NCBI GenBank assembly: GCA_027946375.1
Contig: JAPEUT010000023.1
Span: 1-64,000 of the forward strand
DNA: 64,000 nucleotides
Source of the DNA: Neodidymelliopsis sp. IMI 364377
Lineage: Eukaryota > Ascomycota > Dothideomycetes > Pleosporales > Didymellaceae
Direction of reading: 5' to 3'
Position numbers and translations under genes: made by a program. Position 1 is the first letter of the stretch. Every line of letters begins with the position of its first letter. Below are positions 53,655 to 64,000 of this stretch, one piece after another. The notes below the pieces were generated by a model. The model was given only the letters and a program-made list of their open reading frames with translations. It searched no databases and was not told the origin of the DNA.

Positions 53655-56300
53655 ATGGATGCGAGCGCGCCGCCTGCACCACAAGGCCTGGAGACCTCGC
53701 CCCTCAACTTCATCTATGCTTGTTCAGTTTGCTGCGCTACGTTTGCTGACGCATATGAGGGTCACGACGAAACAGTGCAGGGCCTCTCGGACGGAATCAA
53801 TCCTAAGGAACGTCTCGTAACGAAGCTGTACCTGGGTAGCTGCTGCCACGTCTTCTGCGGCGACCATATCGAAGGTGGTGGTGAGTGATCACGCCAGCTG
53901 TTGTGCGTGCAACACTGATCAAACTCGATCATAGGCCCTCCATTCCACCCCGCCGGACAGAAGCCCAAAGCACCATGTCCAGTGTGCGCAAAAGACAAAG
54001 GCGACAATAGTGCACGCGACCTGTACTCCATACGTGGCTTTCACAAGAATGAGCACGACCCAGCGATACCACCAGTCTGGTTCAAAGCGCCTCCGATCAA
54101 ACTCGACGGTAACAGTAGGGAGATGGAAGCTCTGCGCGTATGTGGCTGCCTAAAGCTCTCGCGAACTTCAACACTGACTGTATACAGTTTCAGTACCTAG
54201 CTCTTGTGCGCTATTGCCAGACTTCTTACCGTCAACAAAAGCCAGCTGCAGCTGCACTAGTAGCTGCACAGCATGAGCTTGCTACTGTGCGGAATTGCGC
54301 TGCAGAAGATCACTCGGAAGCCCTTGCACTGCAGCAAGAGAATAAGCAACTGCGGGCTTTGGCGCAGCAGGCTGGCGAGGTGAACTCGCTTAGAGCAGAG
54401 GTACAACGACTACAACATCTGGAGCGTGACGTGGATCAGTTCACGGCAGAAGTCGAGGCCTTTCGTCGCCTCAAAGCTGATGTGCGTGATTTAGACACAT
54501 TCCGCCGAAACAAATCTGCCATATTGCAGCATTTGAAACTGGTTCCTAAATTGGTAGAGTAAGTTGGACTCGAATTGATATGGCAAGTCTGATGCTCAAG
54601 TTCGCAGGCAGAACACAAGGATGAAGGAGCGGCTCGGCTCAGTGGGCTTTGCAATGGCTATGGAGCCCGTTCCCAACTACTCGCATCTGACACCCGAGAA
54701 CTTGGACGAAATCGAGAGTATTTGCGATACGTACCCTGCTACTAGCATACGGTACCCAGAGCCATCGTCTAGTCACACTGCTGGTCGTTCCGCACCTGCT
54801 ACTGGCAATGAGGCTGTCGTCCAACATATCCACCCAAGTGATCGCCCTTCCAAGCGCCAAAGGGTAGAATCCCCTCTTCCAGGAAACATGCCAACCAGCC
54901 GACTGAGGAGTCGAGATACCATGCCACCTCCTTCGAAACCGCTGTCTAGGATGCGTTCGATGCGAAAAATCTTACCGAACCTCCGTAAGAAGTTCTCGAA
55001 TGGACGAGCGGCACCAAATCATCATCAAAGGACAAAGCAAGACGTGCAGATGTATGATAATCGCGACTGGCAAGGAACTTCAGGTGGGCAGATTAATGAG
55101 AGTGCTACATCTTCTAGCCATCAAATGCGCAGCGAGACGCCCTACATGACTGGAGCATTGCCTGTCGAGTTTGTGTCGCGACCATCGCCTCTAGGTACAA
55201 GCACAGGAGTGGACGGTAATGCGTCGGACTTCACATTCCGTGCTTCGTCGCCTGTAAAGATGACAAATCGACTGATCGAACACCAACCTGTACAACTGCC
55301 TACCGATCCATCGTACCTTCACATGATGGACGGCTTATCACATGACAACGGCTTTGACTTAGGTCTGAAAGATCCGCGCAAGAAATCAATGGAAGAACAA
55401 GAGTTCAACAGATTTGTCACACGAGGCACTGGTACTGCCCAAAACCTCTACCAAACTCGAGAACCACCTAGTCGTAGCCGGGATCTGGGCCATGCCTTCC
55501 TCCATCAACCACCTAATGCATCGACGAGAGCAGCCGATCAACACCAACGCACCTCGCCACCTGGCAAGCCCACTGGCTTTTTCCATCGAGCGCAATATGA
55601 CTCGATGGCAAGGTCTACGACTCCAGTTCTTAATCAATTTCAACAGCCGAGCCGGAAGATCGAGAATGTAGTAAGTCCCTACTTTGGACGCAGTCATCAT
55701 ATTGTGCCAGACGTATTGCGATCCCGGATCACTGAGACCCAGACCAGTTCAAGTCATTTCGGCGCCTATCGGTTACCGAGACACCTGGATGCGCAATCGG
55801 GGACCGAATGGAGTGAGTGCAGCCATTCCAACGGGCTGTCTTCCGTCAAACAGCCTCTCAATTGGCGAAACAACTCTGGACTGCATAGACACCAGCTTTA
55901 CTCGTCTCGTAATGCACCTTCAGAAAGCTATGTATCAAGACACACACATCAATACTCCCAACCCATGCGTCCAACTACGCATCGATCGTTTGCCTCAAGC
56001 GAGAGACCCTGTCACTCACCTGTCAACATCAGACATACATACACACGTCAGCAGCAACCACAGGCACAGTCAGCAACACATTTCCCGTCTTCCAGTCGAG
56101 TTCATTCAAGACGAATAGGACAACTTCCTTCCAAAATGCCATCGATGATCTCCAGCCGCTCTCGCGTGCGCGATCAGACCGAATGGGGCACTTTGGAACA
56201 CGCAGTTCAGCGAGATCGCCATCAGAGACATACCACTACCTTGGAAAACTCTTCTTTGGATGCGTCCCCTCACATCAAAAGGCGCAGCATCAGGCGGTGA
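53655..56300 (+). CDS. RING-like zinc-finger and coiled-coil protein, 830 aa
   Basis: Exons 53655-53880, 53935-54137, 54188-54558 and 54608-56300. An N-terminal zinc module has C23-x2-C26, C64-H65-x2-C68 with H71, and C90-x2-C93 (CPVC), a RING-type pattern spread over 70 residues. A 200-residue coiled coil follows (ALVRYCQTSY, EVNSLRAEVQRLQHL, FRRLKADVRDLDTFRR). The C-terminal about 560 residues are disordered, basic and S/Q/H-rich, with RKRQRV-like basic patches suggesting nuclear location. RING plus coiled coil recalls Zip3/HEI10-type SUMO or ubiquitin ligases of meiotic recombination, and also other fungal RING proteins. The order fits, but the length and long tail do not match closely. 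Calling it a ligase is inference. Confidence 0.8.
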
Positions 56301-57174
56301 ATGTCTTGCAATTTTATCGGTAACGTTGTTCTGCATGTCAGAGACCATCTGGGCGCGTAGGTTATGAATTCATAGATTTGACCACTGGAAGACTCTGTCG
56401 TACCATTAGATGAATGTACACACAATCGCGTCTAACACAATATACATGGCAGAGGTTCGAGTCCTTACCGATCATTTAGGACTTAAAATGAAAGGCAGCG
56501 GTTTCGAACGAACCCTCCAGGCAGAAAGCTTGACATTGGATCAGCCCGCGCTTAACACCCTTTGAGCGCGGAACTTATGACCAGATTGCGAAGCCGAAGC
56601 TTCCGAGGGTAAAGACATAGTATATGACGCGCATGCTGTGGTTGGCTAAGCTTTAGGAGATTTTACCGGCTGCAAATTGCGACGACTATGCGCCATGCGG
56701 TAGGGATCTCGCCGGCGCCCGAACGAGCCACCATTGCTGCTCATTGGCTAAATTTACGACTCGTGTCAACGTTTCACAACGACCACTGACATTTTGCACG
56801 ACACTAACGGCAGTTCTGTGTTTCAGGCGAACGGTATGTACAATAGTTTCACGCTCCAACTGCATGGCTATCCCTGTTCCCCCACAAAGTCACTGACCTC
56901 TGACCCACAACAAGCATTCCTTAATACACTCAAGCAATCTACTCTCCGTCACCAGGTGAGAATCCAGATTGCCGTCGCCTCTTTGAGCAAATTGTCTTGA
57001 TCACCAAATGGTGATCCTGACCTAGGACGGAGGCGGCGGTCCGTCATGCTATACTACGAATTGCGAATGGTGGAGAGAAGTGGGTTCGTATAAGTAAGGT
57101 TGGCACTCACTTCTTGGAAGACAAGGCAGCTTCAGACTCCTCTTCGACCTTCTTTTCATCCTCTTGAAATCACC
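56301..57174. other. Intergenic between the RING gene and GH5
   Basis: A B-box-like GGTTCGAGTCC at about 56455 is not part of a foldable tRNA. TATAAG at 57089-57094 is a plausible TATA box for GH5. Confidence 0.5.
57089..57094 (+). promoter_or_regulatory. TATA-like box of the GH5 endoglucanase gene
   Basis: TATAAG 86 bp upstream of the start codon at 57175; fits a strongly regulated secreted-enzyme gene. Confidence 0.5.
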
Positions 57175-58235
57175 ATGCTCTTCAGTAACCTCTTGGCGGC
57201 GGCCGCTCTGGTCAGTACCGCCTTCGCTGCTCCTTCGGACAAGGAGACTCGTGCCAACCGAAAGTTGAAATGGTTCGGAATCAACGAATCTGGTGCTGAG
57301 TTCGGTGAGGGTAACATCCCGGGTGTCTACAACAAGGACTACACCTGGTACGACACCAAGACCATTGACCAGTTCATTGGCCAGGGCATGAACGTGTTCC
57401 GTCTGAACTTCCGTACGTCTTCCCACTCTATGATACCCGAGCCCTTCACTAACAATAACCAGTTATGGAGCGTTTGACCCCCAACTCGCTCACTGGCTCT
57501 TTCGATAAGAACTACCTCGGAAACTTGACCCAGCAAGTCAACTACATCACCTCCAAGGGCGCGTACGCCATGGTTCAGCCGCACAACTACGGCCGCTTCT
57601 ACGGCAACATCATCACCGACACCGCCGGCTTCAAGACGTGGTGGAAGAACGTCGCAGCGCAGTACAAGGACAACGCGCTCGTCGTCTTCGACACAAACAA
57701 CGAGTACCACGACATGGACCAGAACCTCGTCTTCAACCTCAACCAGGCCTCCATCGACGGCATTCGCGCTGCCGGTGCGACCAAGCAGTACATCACTCCC
57801 GAGGGCAACTCCTACACCGGCGCCTGGACCTGGGTGTCGAGCGGTAACGCCGCCAGCCTTGTTAACCTCAAGGACCCCCAGAACAAGCTCATCTACCAGA
57901 TGCACCAGTACCTCGACACCGACGGCTCCGGCACCAGCGCCAACTGTGTGAGCGCCACCATCTTCAAGGAGCGTCTCCAGGCTGCGACCAAGTGGTTGAA
58001 GGACAACAAGAAGCAGGGTGTCATTGGCGAGTTTGCTGGCGGTAACAACGCTCAGTGCATCAGTGCTCTTCAGGATGGCTTGACCTATCTGCAGCAGAAC
58101 TCGGATGTTTGGTGGGGTGCTATCTGGTGGGCTGCTGGTCCCTGGTGGGGTGACTACATCTACAACATGGAGCCCACCTCTGGAGTTGCGTGGACTGGTA
58201 TTCTGCCCAAGATCAAGTCGTACTTCATCTCTTAA
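57175..58235 (+). CDS. Secreted GH5 endo-beta-1,4-glucanase (eglB type), 336 aa
   Basis: Exons 57175-57412 and 57463-58235. Residues 1-18 are a signal peptide (MLFSNLLAAAALVSTAFA). The (beta/alpha)8 barrel shows KWFGINESGAEFGEGNIPG, MERLTPNSLTG, then the acid/base glutamate E160 in TNNEYHDM and the nucleophile E269 in GVIGEFAGGNN. The WWGAIWWAAGPWWGDYIYNMEP end is typical of GH5 subfamily 5 fungal enzymes. There is no cellulose-binding module, so it is the bare catalytic form. It cuts internal beta-1,4 bonds in cellulose and glucans outside the cell. The intron lies where expected for this family. Together with the GH94 enzyme elsewhere in the window it covers two ends of cellulose use, though 33 kb apart. 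Confidence 0.95.
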
Positions 58236-58416
58236 GCGGGGCGTGGTAGTAGGGACTCCAGATTTAGGAAAGAAGGAGGGAAGGAATGGGGGACTTTGAG
58301 TTCATGTTTATACTTTCACTTCGTTTGTTTGGAAAATCCTTTGCATCAGCATCAAAAATAGAAGATCCTGCAGGTCACCTCTTGTTTCCATTTCATTTCT
58401 TTCGTTTGATACCGCT

Positions 58417-59451
58417 TCACGGCTTCCCATCCCATGCCTTACGCAAATACTCCTCCAAGCCCAAAAACTCGTACTCCGGCAACCGCCGATTCCATTCATC
58501 GCTAACCTCCCACGCCCCGTTGAGTATCCCCAGCAAGAACATGGCCAGAAAATCTTTACTCCACTGCGCCCTGTCCTCACTCGGAATAACGGGGTGGCTC
58601 ATCTGCGGCACCCACTTCGTCTTCAGCTCCCCCTTCCTAATATCCTCACCCTTGATGTACTCAACCTCCCAGTCGCCCCCACGGATCTTCTTCCCCAACG
58701 CCAGAAGCTCATTGATCGTCGTCCGGCACCCGCGAATCCCGCCGACAGTGGGCCAGGGATTCGGGTCATCCAGCGCACGCGCCAGGATCTCGGAATCGTC
58801 TGAGATAGCAGTAAGTACAATAGGCTGATTCCCCTCATCAAGAACGATAGCGTGACGCGATGCGAAGTCGACGAAGAACGGCCACGTGATCAGCCCTTCG
58901 CTCAGCGCGTACGGATGAGCGAAGTAATCCATGAAGATACTCGGTTGGAAAAGACAGTACTCTAGTACTTTTTTCTCCCTGTTGATCTCCGCGAGGTAAG
59001 TCGCGATGAAGTCCTTGTTGGCGTACGGAGGCACGCCCGAGTTATTCCTAATGCCCCATTCTGCGGGCGCGAAGCGTTTTACACCTGCGGCGATGCAGGC
59101 GTGGATTAGGTTCTTTTGCACTACGTTGTCGATGTCAAGGTGCACGATTAGAAACGTGAGACAGACGTCGAAGCCAGAGAGGGCGGAGGTGAGGGAGGTG
59201 ACATTTTGGTAGTCGACGGTTTGGTAGGTCACGCCGGGGTTGGGGTTGGAAGGGGCGGCGCCGCGCGTGAAGATGGTTATGGAGTGTTTTCCGGAGCGGA
59301 GGGGAGCTCGGAGGAGTTCGGTGGCGACGTCTAAGGGGCGTTAGTGGTGGTGCTTGTTTGGGTTTACCGAGAGATTGGGAAGGATGGTTGGAAACGAAGG
59401 TGTGGGTTGAAACGTACTGCCGGTGCCTCCTGCTACTGCAATCTTGACCAT
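58417..59451 (-). CDS. NmrA-like / isoflavone-reductase-like NAD(P)-binding protein, 315 aa
   Basis: Exons 59451-59418 (34 nt) and 59330-58417. The first exon gives MVKIAVAGGTG, and joining the second makes GGTGNVATELLRA, the N-terminal dinucleotide loop of atypical SDRs. Later features are ACIAAGVKRFAPAEWG, the NmrA/PCBER strand-helix, and KDFIATYLAEINREKKVLEY, and a C-terminal substrate domain. Members range from redox sensors without catalysis (NmrA) to reductases of phenylpropanoid-like compounds. The catalytic Lys of PCBER-type enzymes might be K in ANKDFI (about residue 147), an inference. No nearby pathway genes give a substrate. The tiny first exon is required for the cofactor loop. 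Confidence 0.88.
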
Positions 59452-59998
59452 CTTGCAGGACGATATACTTTGCACGTTTCTACCTATGGCTTGGTTACAC
59501 ACAGTACTCTTTCAATCTCTTGAAGACCTTTTCAAGATATATTAATTAACGCGGGGAGTCCTCACCGCCTGGCATGACGGCGTCGGGCCGAACTCAGATA
59601 GGAAGGGGATCCACCTGTTGACGGGCTCTCAGCCTGACGGGTGTGGGGTAGATTGTTGCACTCCAAAGCGGCTTACGATAGTGCAGGTGTTGAGATCATC
59701 GTGCAAGTATTCCGGTGATAGCGGCGTTTAGATGACCTGAAGCCGATGAAGGCTGAACATGCAAGATTCCGTACTAAGTTTGTCACGATAAATCTTGTTG
59801 GGCTGTTGATGTGTATTATGGGAGGATCTGCGGTTCTTGCAAGGCTGTGTAATCCTACTCATGGCCGAGCGTGGAAGAAAAGCAGCAGGGAGACGTTAAC
59901 GAGCAAGATTTCCAGAAAAAAGAGGTCAAAAAATTGAATGAGTCTAAAAGGTAGGAGAAGAGAAGTAAGCGCAAAGCCGTTGTCAAAAAACCTAACAA
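59452..59998. other. Intergenic between two minus-strand genes
   Basis: A short plus-strand frame at 59746-59937 is not protein-like. Promoter of the NmrA-like gene and 3' UTR of the membrane glycoprotein gene. Confidence 0.5.
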
Positions 59999-61384
59999 TC
60001 AGGTGTCGATGAGCGGTTCCTGGGGCAAAGGCTTCTCCGGCAATGGCTTGGTCGGCAGCGGCTTCATCGAACTCCGCTCATCGTGGTATCCCAACGACCT
60101 GCGACTTCCTCCTTCTTCAAAACTATCCCGATAATCCCCACGAAACATGACATCCTCCTCGTCTCCGCTCCGATCTTGGTTCAACTGACTGTACACGGCG
60201 TCGATGCCTTCCCATCTGGCCAGTCCACTCTGCTGCTTGATCAGGCCATACAGACTATGGATGACTCTCAGTGCAATGAAACCACCAACTATGCTTCCAA
60301 TGATGATGAAGAACAGACCCACAAAGTTCGAGTGGAAGACTTGACCAACGAGGTTGCGCAACGTGCCCTTCTTGCCCCAGACACCCCAGTCTTCATTAAG
60401 GTAGACAAGCTCGCCTTCGGTTTTCCATACATCTGCGCCGAAGAAGCGTCTGATCTTGCCCCAGACTGTAAGTCGCGGGGTCGAGAAGTTGAAGCGCCGC
60501 ATTACTTGCTCGACCTTTGTAATTTCGAGTTCGTACTCTTCGTCGCCGCCGACTGAGCCAAACAGACCGTCGTCCTCATGCTTGGCGGGCTTCCTGTGTC
60601 CGCGCTTGACCGGCTGTCCAGCCACAACGATCAGGATGGACTTGCGCTCAGGATCGTCGAACTGCCATGCCGAGGAAACACCGCTGCGGCCAGCAGGTGG
60701 CAGGCTACGACCGCCGACAGGATCGAACACAATCTCCCAGAAGCGGATGTTGGCGTCTGGTTCTTCCTTTTGCACGTGGGCTGCATACTCATAGTCGACT
60801 AACAGCCGGCCAAGGGGAAGTTCCTGGCACCATGCTGTGCAGTCTGGACTAATTTTCGCGCCAGAGCAAGTTGGATTCGAGCATGTTGTGGCAGTGGTGA
60901 GGTTGTTGTAGGAGAAGTCGGGGCGAAGCAGTTCGACGGAGATTTGCGGCGGAGTGGGGATCGTGGTGAGCGTTGGGAAGATGCGTTTCCCGTTAAGGAG
61001 GATCGAACGAGTGTCATTTGCTAGTGTGACGTTGAAGAACTAACAGACAGGCATGTCAGTGTTGGTTCCTTGCAGCAAAGGAATGCGCCACCAGGCTGTC
61101 GTTCAAAGAAACCAACTTACGAGTTCCTGGTCGCCATGTGTGATGCTGCTCTTGGGGACTTCCTTGTGGGGATCTTCCTCGAACGTCTCTGCATAGGGAC
61201 AGTCCTTGCATGCAATTTTTGTGAAATAGGATGCACCGGGTGTAACGGCGACGACGCTGTCGATCTGCTGTGTACACTTCTCTACGTCTGCACCTTCCTG
61301 GTTGCAGTTGGAGAAGTCAAACTCGTCTTGTGCGGCAACAGCAGAAAGAAGGAACGAAACGAGTGGCAGCCCAGAAACACGCAT
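59999..61384 (-). CDS. Type I membrane glycoprotein of unknown function, 434 aa
   Basis: Exons 61384-61121 and 61039-59999. Residues 1-18 are a signal peptide. The extracellular or lumenal part has eleven or so cysteines (for example IACKDCPYAE and CSNPTCSGAK, CTAWCQEL) and N-glycosylation sites (NVT, NDT, NLT, NFST). A single membrane helix (LFFIIIGSIVGGFIALRVI) lies at about 330-353. The cytosolic tail of about 80 residues ends in a KPLPTKPLPEKPLPQEP repeat, a possible SH3 or other proline-binding site. I recognise no named family, although such proteins are widespread in filamentous ascomycetes. Signal peptide plus one helix predicts type I topology in the secretory system. Confidence 0.8.
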
Positions 61385-61982
61385 CTTGGGCAGAGTGTTG
61401 TAGTGAGTGATGGATGCTGGACGACTGGCGATGCCTGAGGGATCAGCAGTTCGCCGGATGTTCAGGGGTCTAGCGTGGGCAGCGGGTCCGCTAATCTATC
61501 GATAGCGCACGCGTCGGCAGTCTAGCCCAGGCTTTTTGAGGCTTGAAAGCTGGCACTCGACACTGTCTATCTATGGCGCTCAGTGTTACGCGAGCAGTGC
61601 TTTTATCGTACTCAGGGGCTGTTCTCCGTACACTGGATTGAGACTAAACACCATGGGGATCATCTAACCACGAAGAGAATGATGCAGCCTCGTGTGCGCC
61701 TCGCCTGTTCAACGACGAGTTCGACAATTGAGTTTTCCTATTAATCTGAGGTTATCCCGTAGACGGTGGACGATAAGGGGTGTATTGCGCGACTGACCGT
61801 GACCTCGTGGAGCGCCTCTTTGACTCCGCCATCCTTGGCCGCTGACCGGTGAGCACCGTGTGATAGATCTTCCACGAGCGAATTGTATGAGCGTGCAGAT
61901 AAATCTCTCCACCTTGTTGGCTCTCTTGACGCAAGTCGCTTCCAGTCTTCCTTCCTGCAGATGTACAACAATTTCGTTGAAT
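61385..61982. other. Divergent region, membrane glycoprotein / small ORF
   Basis: Promoter of the glycoprotein gene on the left; nothing else recognised. Confidence 0.45.
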
Positions 61983-62258
61983 ATGTCCTCAACTCAAGGT
62001 CCCACAAAGGCTGCAACTACCCATGAGACTGAGAAGGATCAAGATACCGTCGCGCAGACTATAGCGTATGCGCGACAAACCTACAAAGGAAACCAAAAGG
62101 ACGTTGCTAAAGTGGAACCAGAGAAGTATGCTCGTCCACTCTTGTGCATTTCTGTATCTGGTGCTGATAATCCAAGCAACGGTTTCGTAAAGAGGTTGTT
62201 GAACAATGTCAGTACCGCATTGCAGAGCAATCGTTTTGGAGGAGCGGGGGGCACATAG
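61983..62258 (+). CDS. Hypothetical small protein, 91 aa
   Basis: An ATG in the context AATATGTC opens a frame that is hydrophilic and helix-prone (ETEKDQDTVAQTIAYARQTY, EKYARPLLCISVSGADNP) and ends FGGAGGT. No signal peptide or domain. The composition is protein-like, but nothing beyond the open frame supports it. An earlier in-frame ATG at 61860 adds a hydrophobic stretch; the downstream start has better composition. Confidence 0.4.
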   Translation: MSSTQGPTKAATTHETEKDQDTVAQTIAYARQTYKGNQKDVAKVEPEKYARPLLCISVSGADNPSNGFVKRLLNNVSTALQSNRFGGAGGT

Positions 62259-62547
62259 GTTACAAGGCTGACCTGCACCATCGTAGACTTGTTTTCTTAT
62301 CATAGTGGATCAAGCCTGAGAGTATTTAGCCAACTTGTTCCATGTTGCAATGTGTCTGTTGTCTATGAGACCAAGACACCTTTGATTTTGGCATGGATCG
62401 ATCTCAACTTCCCGACTGACGGACGCGCAGTGCAGCTTCTCATTAAGCTTGTGTTTTGTTCACATCTCATTCATCTTCCTTCTCGGGGCTGCGGGTACTA
62501 ATTATAATATAACACTTCTTGGAGCTCTTCCTCTAATCTCCTTCGCC

Positions 62548-62883
62548 ATGGTCCCTCAAATGAGCAACAACGGGGACGACACTTGTGATCTTGGGACGGA
62601 ACAGTCTCTAGACTTGCCTCATATCCAGTTCGAGTCTTACTGTTCATCAAATGGTAGTTCTCTGGATCTCCAGCAGGAACATGTAGGGTGGGATGAAACT
62701 AGACGATGGGTGGAGGCACATTATTCCACAGTCACTTCGTTTGATGCCGAACCCCACGAAGAAGAGTACCAAAAGCCCCTGGAGAATTCAATGAAGAGGA
62801 AGGTGTTTGGCGGTGGAAATAACGAAGCTCAAAGAGAAGGTCCTTTAAGCAGGTGGCTGCGAAGCGACAGAATGGTTTGGTAG
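62548..62883 (+). CDS. Hypothetical acidic small protein, 111 aa
   Basis: The ATG has an excellent context (CGCCATGGTC). The product is polar and acidic in its first two thirds (DDTCDLGTEQSLDLPHIQFE, HVGWDETRRWVEAHYSTV) and basic at the end (MKRKVFGG, LSRWLRSDRMVW). No signal peptide, domain or splice site is recognised. The upstream extension to 62449 is hydrophobic and less likely. It might be an exon of a larger gene whose other exons are not apparent. Confidence 0.4.
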   Translation: MVPQMSNNGDDTCDLGTEQSLDLPHIQFESYCSSNGSSLDLQQEHVGWDETRRWVEAHYSTVTSFDAEPHEEEYQKPLENSMKRKVFGGGNNEAQREGPLSRWLRSDRMVW

Positions 62884-63853
62884 ACCAAGTGATTTGTGGG
62901 TGTCATTACAGGTCTTCTTGTGGTGCATTGGCTGCAAACCTCTTCTCTGTTCTCAGAGCCAAAGGTTGCATGAAAGGGCAAGAGTTGACTGACCACTAAG
63001 CCTTGTGTTGTACATGCATGAAATTAACGATCAATGACGTCACAACAACGCCTCTCCCCCATGACAATGTAGACGTACTGGCGATACATTCATCTACCTC
63101 ATGTGGTATGTATCAGTCTAGTCGAAAACCGCGAAGGGCGTCAGTAAGATAGAATTGGAAACAGAACGCGTGAGGTCGGCGCGTCTACCTAGCGCCACTC
63201 CCCAACTTGACCCTCTGTGGAGCTCCTGAGCTGCAGGCCAGCTGTCAAATCATAAGCAACCATCGTGAACGGCCCGTGGAACCTCAAATCGGCCCGCATC
63301 CAGTTATACGACAGCCTTTGACTCGGCTGTCGTGTGCTATAGCTGTGCACCTGCGAAACGACTCCATGACCTATAGGTTGAGTGCCTCACTTAGAGCAGT
63401 AGAAACGGCGCGTCTCGCAATGACAGACAGTCAAACCCCTCCATCTTGAGGATTGAAACTTTTAAAGAACTGATGCGAGCTCCTTAGAGAGCCGCACCAA
63501 AGAATGCCATACTTCACAGTCGATAATTAACATCCTAGCTTGCACACTCCATCACAGTAGTGACCGGCTCGCCCCGCACATCCCACTTCAGTCAGAAGCC
63601 AGCTCACGCACACGCTGCTCGATCCGGTGGGCTCGACTGTCAAGGCAGCGAATTAGATACACGAGCTCCACACCTTTAGCCAATCAGCATCCGCTACGTT
63701 GAGAAGCCTAGGCGGTGCTGGGTCACCGCACTTTGGCGCGCATGCAAAGCCACCCAGGCTTGGGAGCCCAAAGACGTTGATCTTCAATCCTTAAAAGCTG
63801 AGCGACCCCAGATTCGACTGATCTCAAAGTATCGAAATCAGGGTTTTATCGCC
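62884..63853. other. Intergenic, about 1 kb
   Basis: A frame at 63207-63449 has no protein-like features. Holds the promoter of the right-edge gene. Confidence 0.45.
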
Positions 63854-64000
63854 ATGGCGGACGTTCCGCCTCCAGCTCCGGCTCCCCCAGTCTCAGCGTT
63901 GGCTTTGGTTCCACCTCCAACACCTCCACCAGTTCCCACATCATATCGCGAGAGACTAGCGCAGTTTAGGATTTTGGAGGAGAAGAGGATCGAGCTGATC
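63854..64000 (+). CDS. N-terminus of a proline-rich protein (partial, runs off right edge)
   Basis: An ATG in the context GCCATGGC opens 49 codons to the edge. The start is MADVPPPAPAPPVSALALVP, then a second proline run, then a charged helix (SYRERLAQFRILEEKRIELI). The rest is outside the window, so no function can be given. Its proline-rich start resembles in style the 129-aa protein at 50911, but no shared motif is seen. Confidence 0.55.
   Translation, partial: MADVPPPAPAPPVSALALVPPPTPPPVPTSYRERLAQFRILEEKRIELI

Noticed and set aside
56440..56490. B-box-like GGTTCGAGTCC suggesting a tRNA or SINE
   Set aside because: The flanking T stem pairs only partly and no acceptor stem or A box at the right distance can be found.

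Overview
The window is nuclear DNA of a filamentous ascomycete, most likely a dothideomycete and probably one of the Pleosporales; this is inference from gene content, since no species marker was read directly. The evidence is about 38 short spliceosomal introns (mostly 47-60 nt, with GTRNGT donors, CTRAC-type branch points and CAG/TAG acceptors), gene families typical of Pezizomycotina (a SepH-like septation kinase, fungal complex I subunit NUZM, an eglB-type GH5 cellulase, a But2-domain wall protein, a GH94 cellobionic acid phosphorylase-like enzyme), and intron-containing tRNA genes. Exon limits were derived by hand and checked for frame by summing exon lengths.

Region by region: 1-6.3 kb holds the 5' end of a membrane-anchored protein leaving the left edge, a GRIP golgin (IMH1-like), a tRNA-Asp, mitochondrial ribosomal protein bL32m and the septin CDC10, the last two on a shared 339-bp promoter. 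6.8-14.2 kb is housekeeping: LTO1, cytosolic methionyl-tRNA synthetase, an FAD monooxygenase and a lipoate-protein ligase. 15.4-25.6 kb holds a C2H2 zinc-finger protein, an astacin-like secreted protease with a disputed stop, a WD40 protein, an intronless GH94 phosphorylase and a secreted SnoaL-like protein. 27.8-33.9 kb holds a But2-domain protein with a 21-bp tandem repeat, an unusual tRNA-Glu, a BCS1-type AAA ATPase and an SDR. 35-45.2 kb holds the SepH-like kinase, a small coiled-coil protein, a vacuolar amino acid transporter and two small proteins with C-terminal membrane anchors. 45.2-50.9 kb is gene-poor. 50.9-64 kb holds a small proline-rich protein, complex I subunit NUZM, a RING/coiled-coil protein, a GH5 endoglucanase, an NmrA-like oxidoreductase, a type I membrane glycoprotein, two weak small ORFs and the start of a proline-rich gene leaving the right edge.

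There is no biosynthetic gene cluster, CRISPR array, intact transposon or virus visible. Functional links are loose: GH5 and GH94 both belong to cellulose use, CDC10 and the SepH kinase both serve septation, and CDC10 neighbours are otherwise unrelated housekeeping genes.

The most unusual object is the tRNA-Glu(CTC) at 29607-29741. Besides an ordinary 10-nt anticodon-loop intron, it carries a 53-nt insertion in the D-loop that looks exactly like a spliceosomal intron; removing both insertions restores a normal tRNA.
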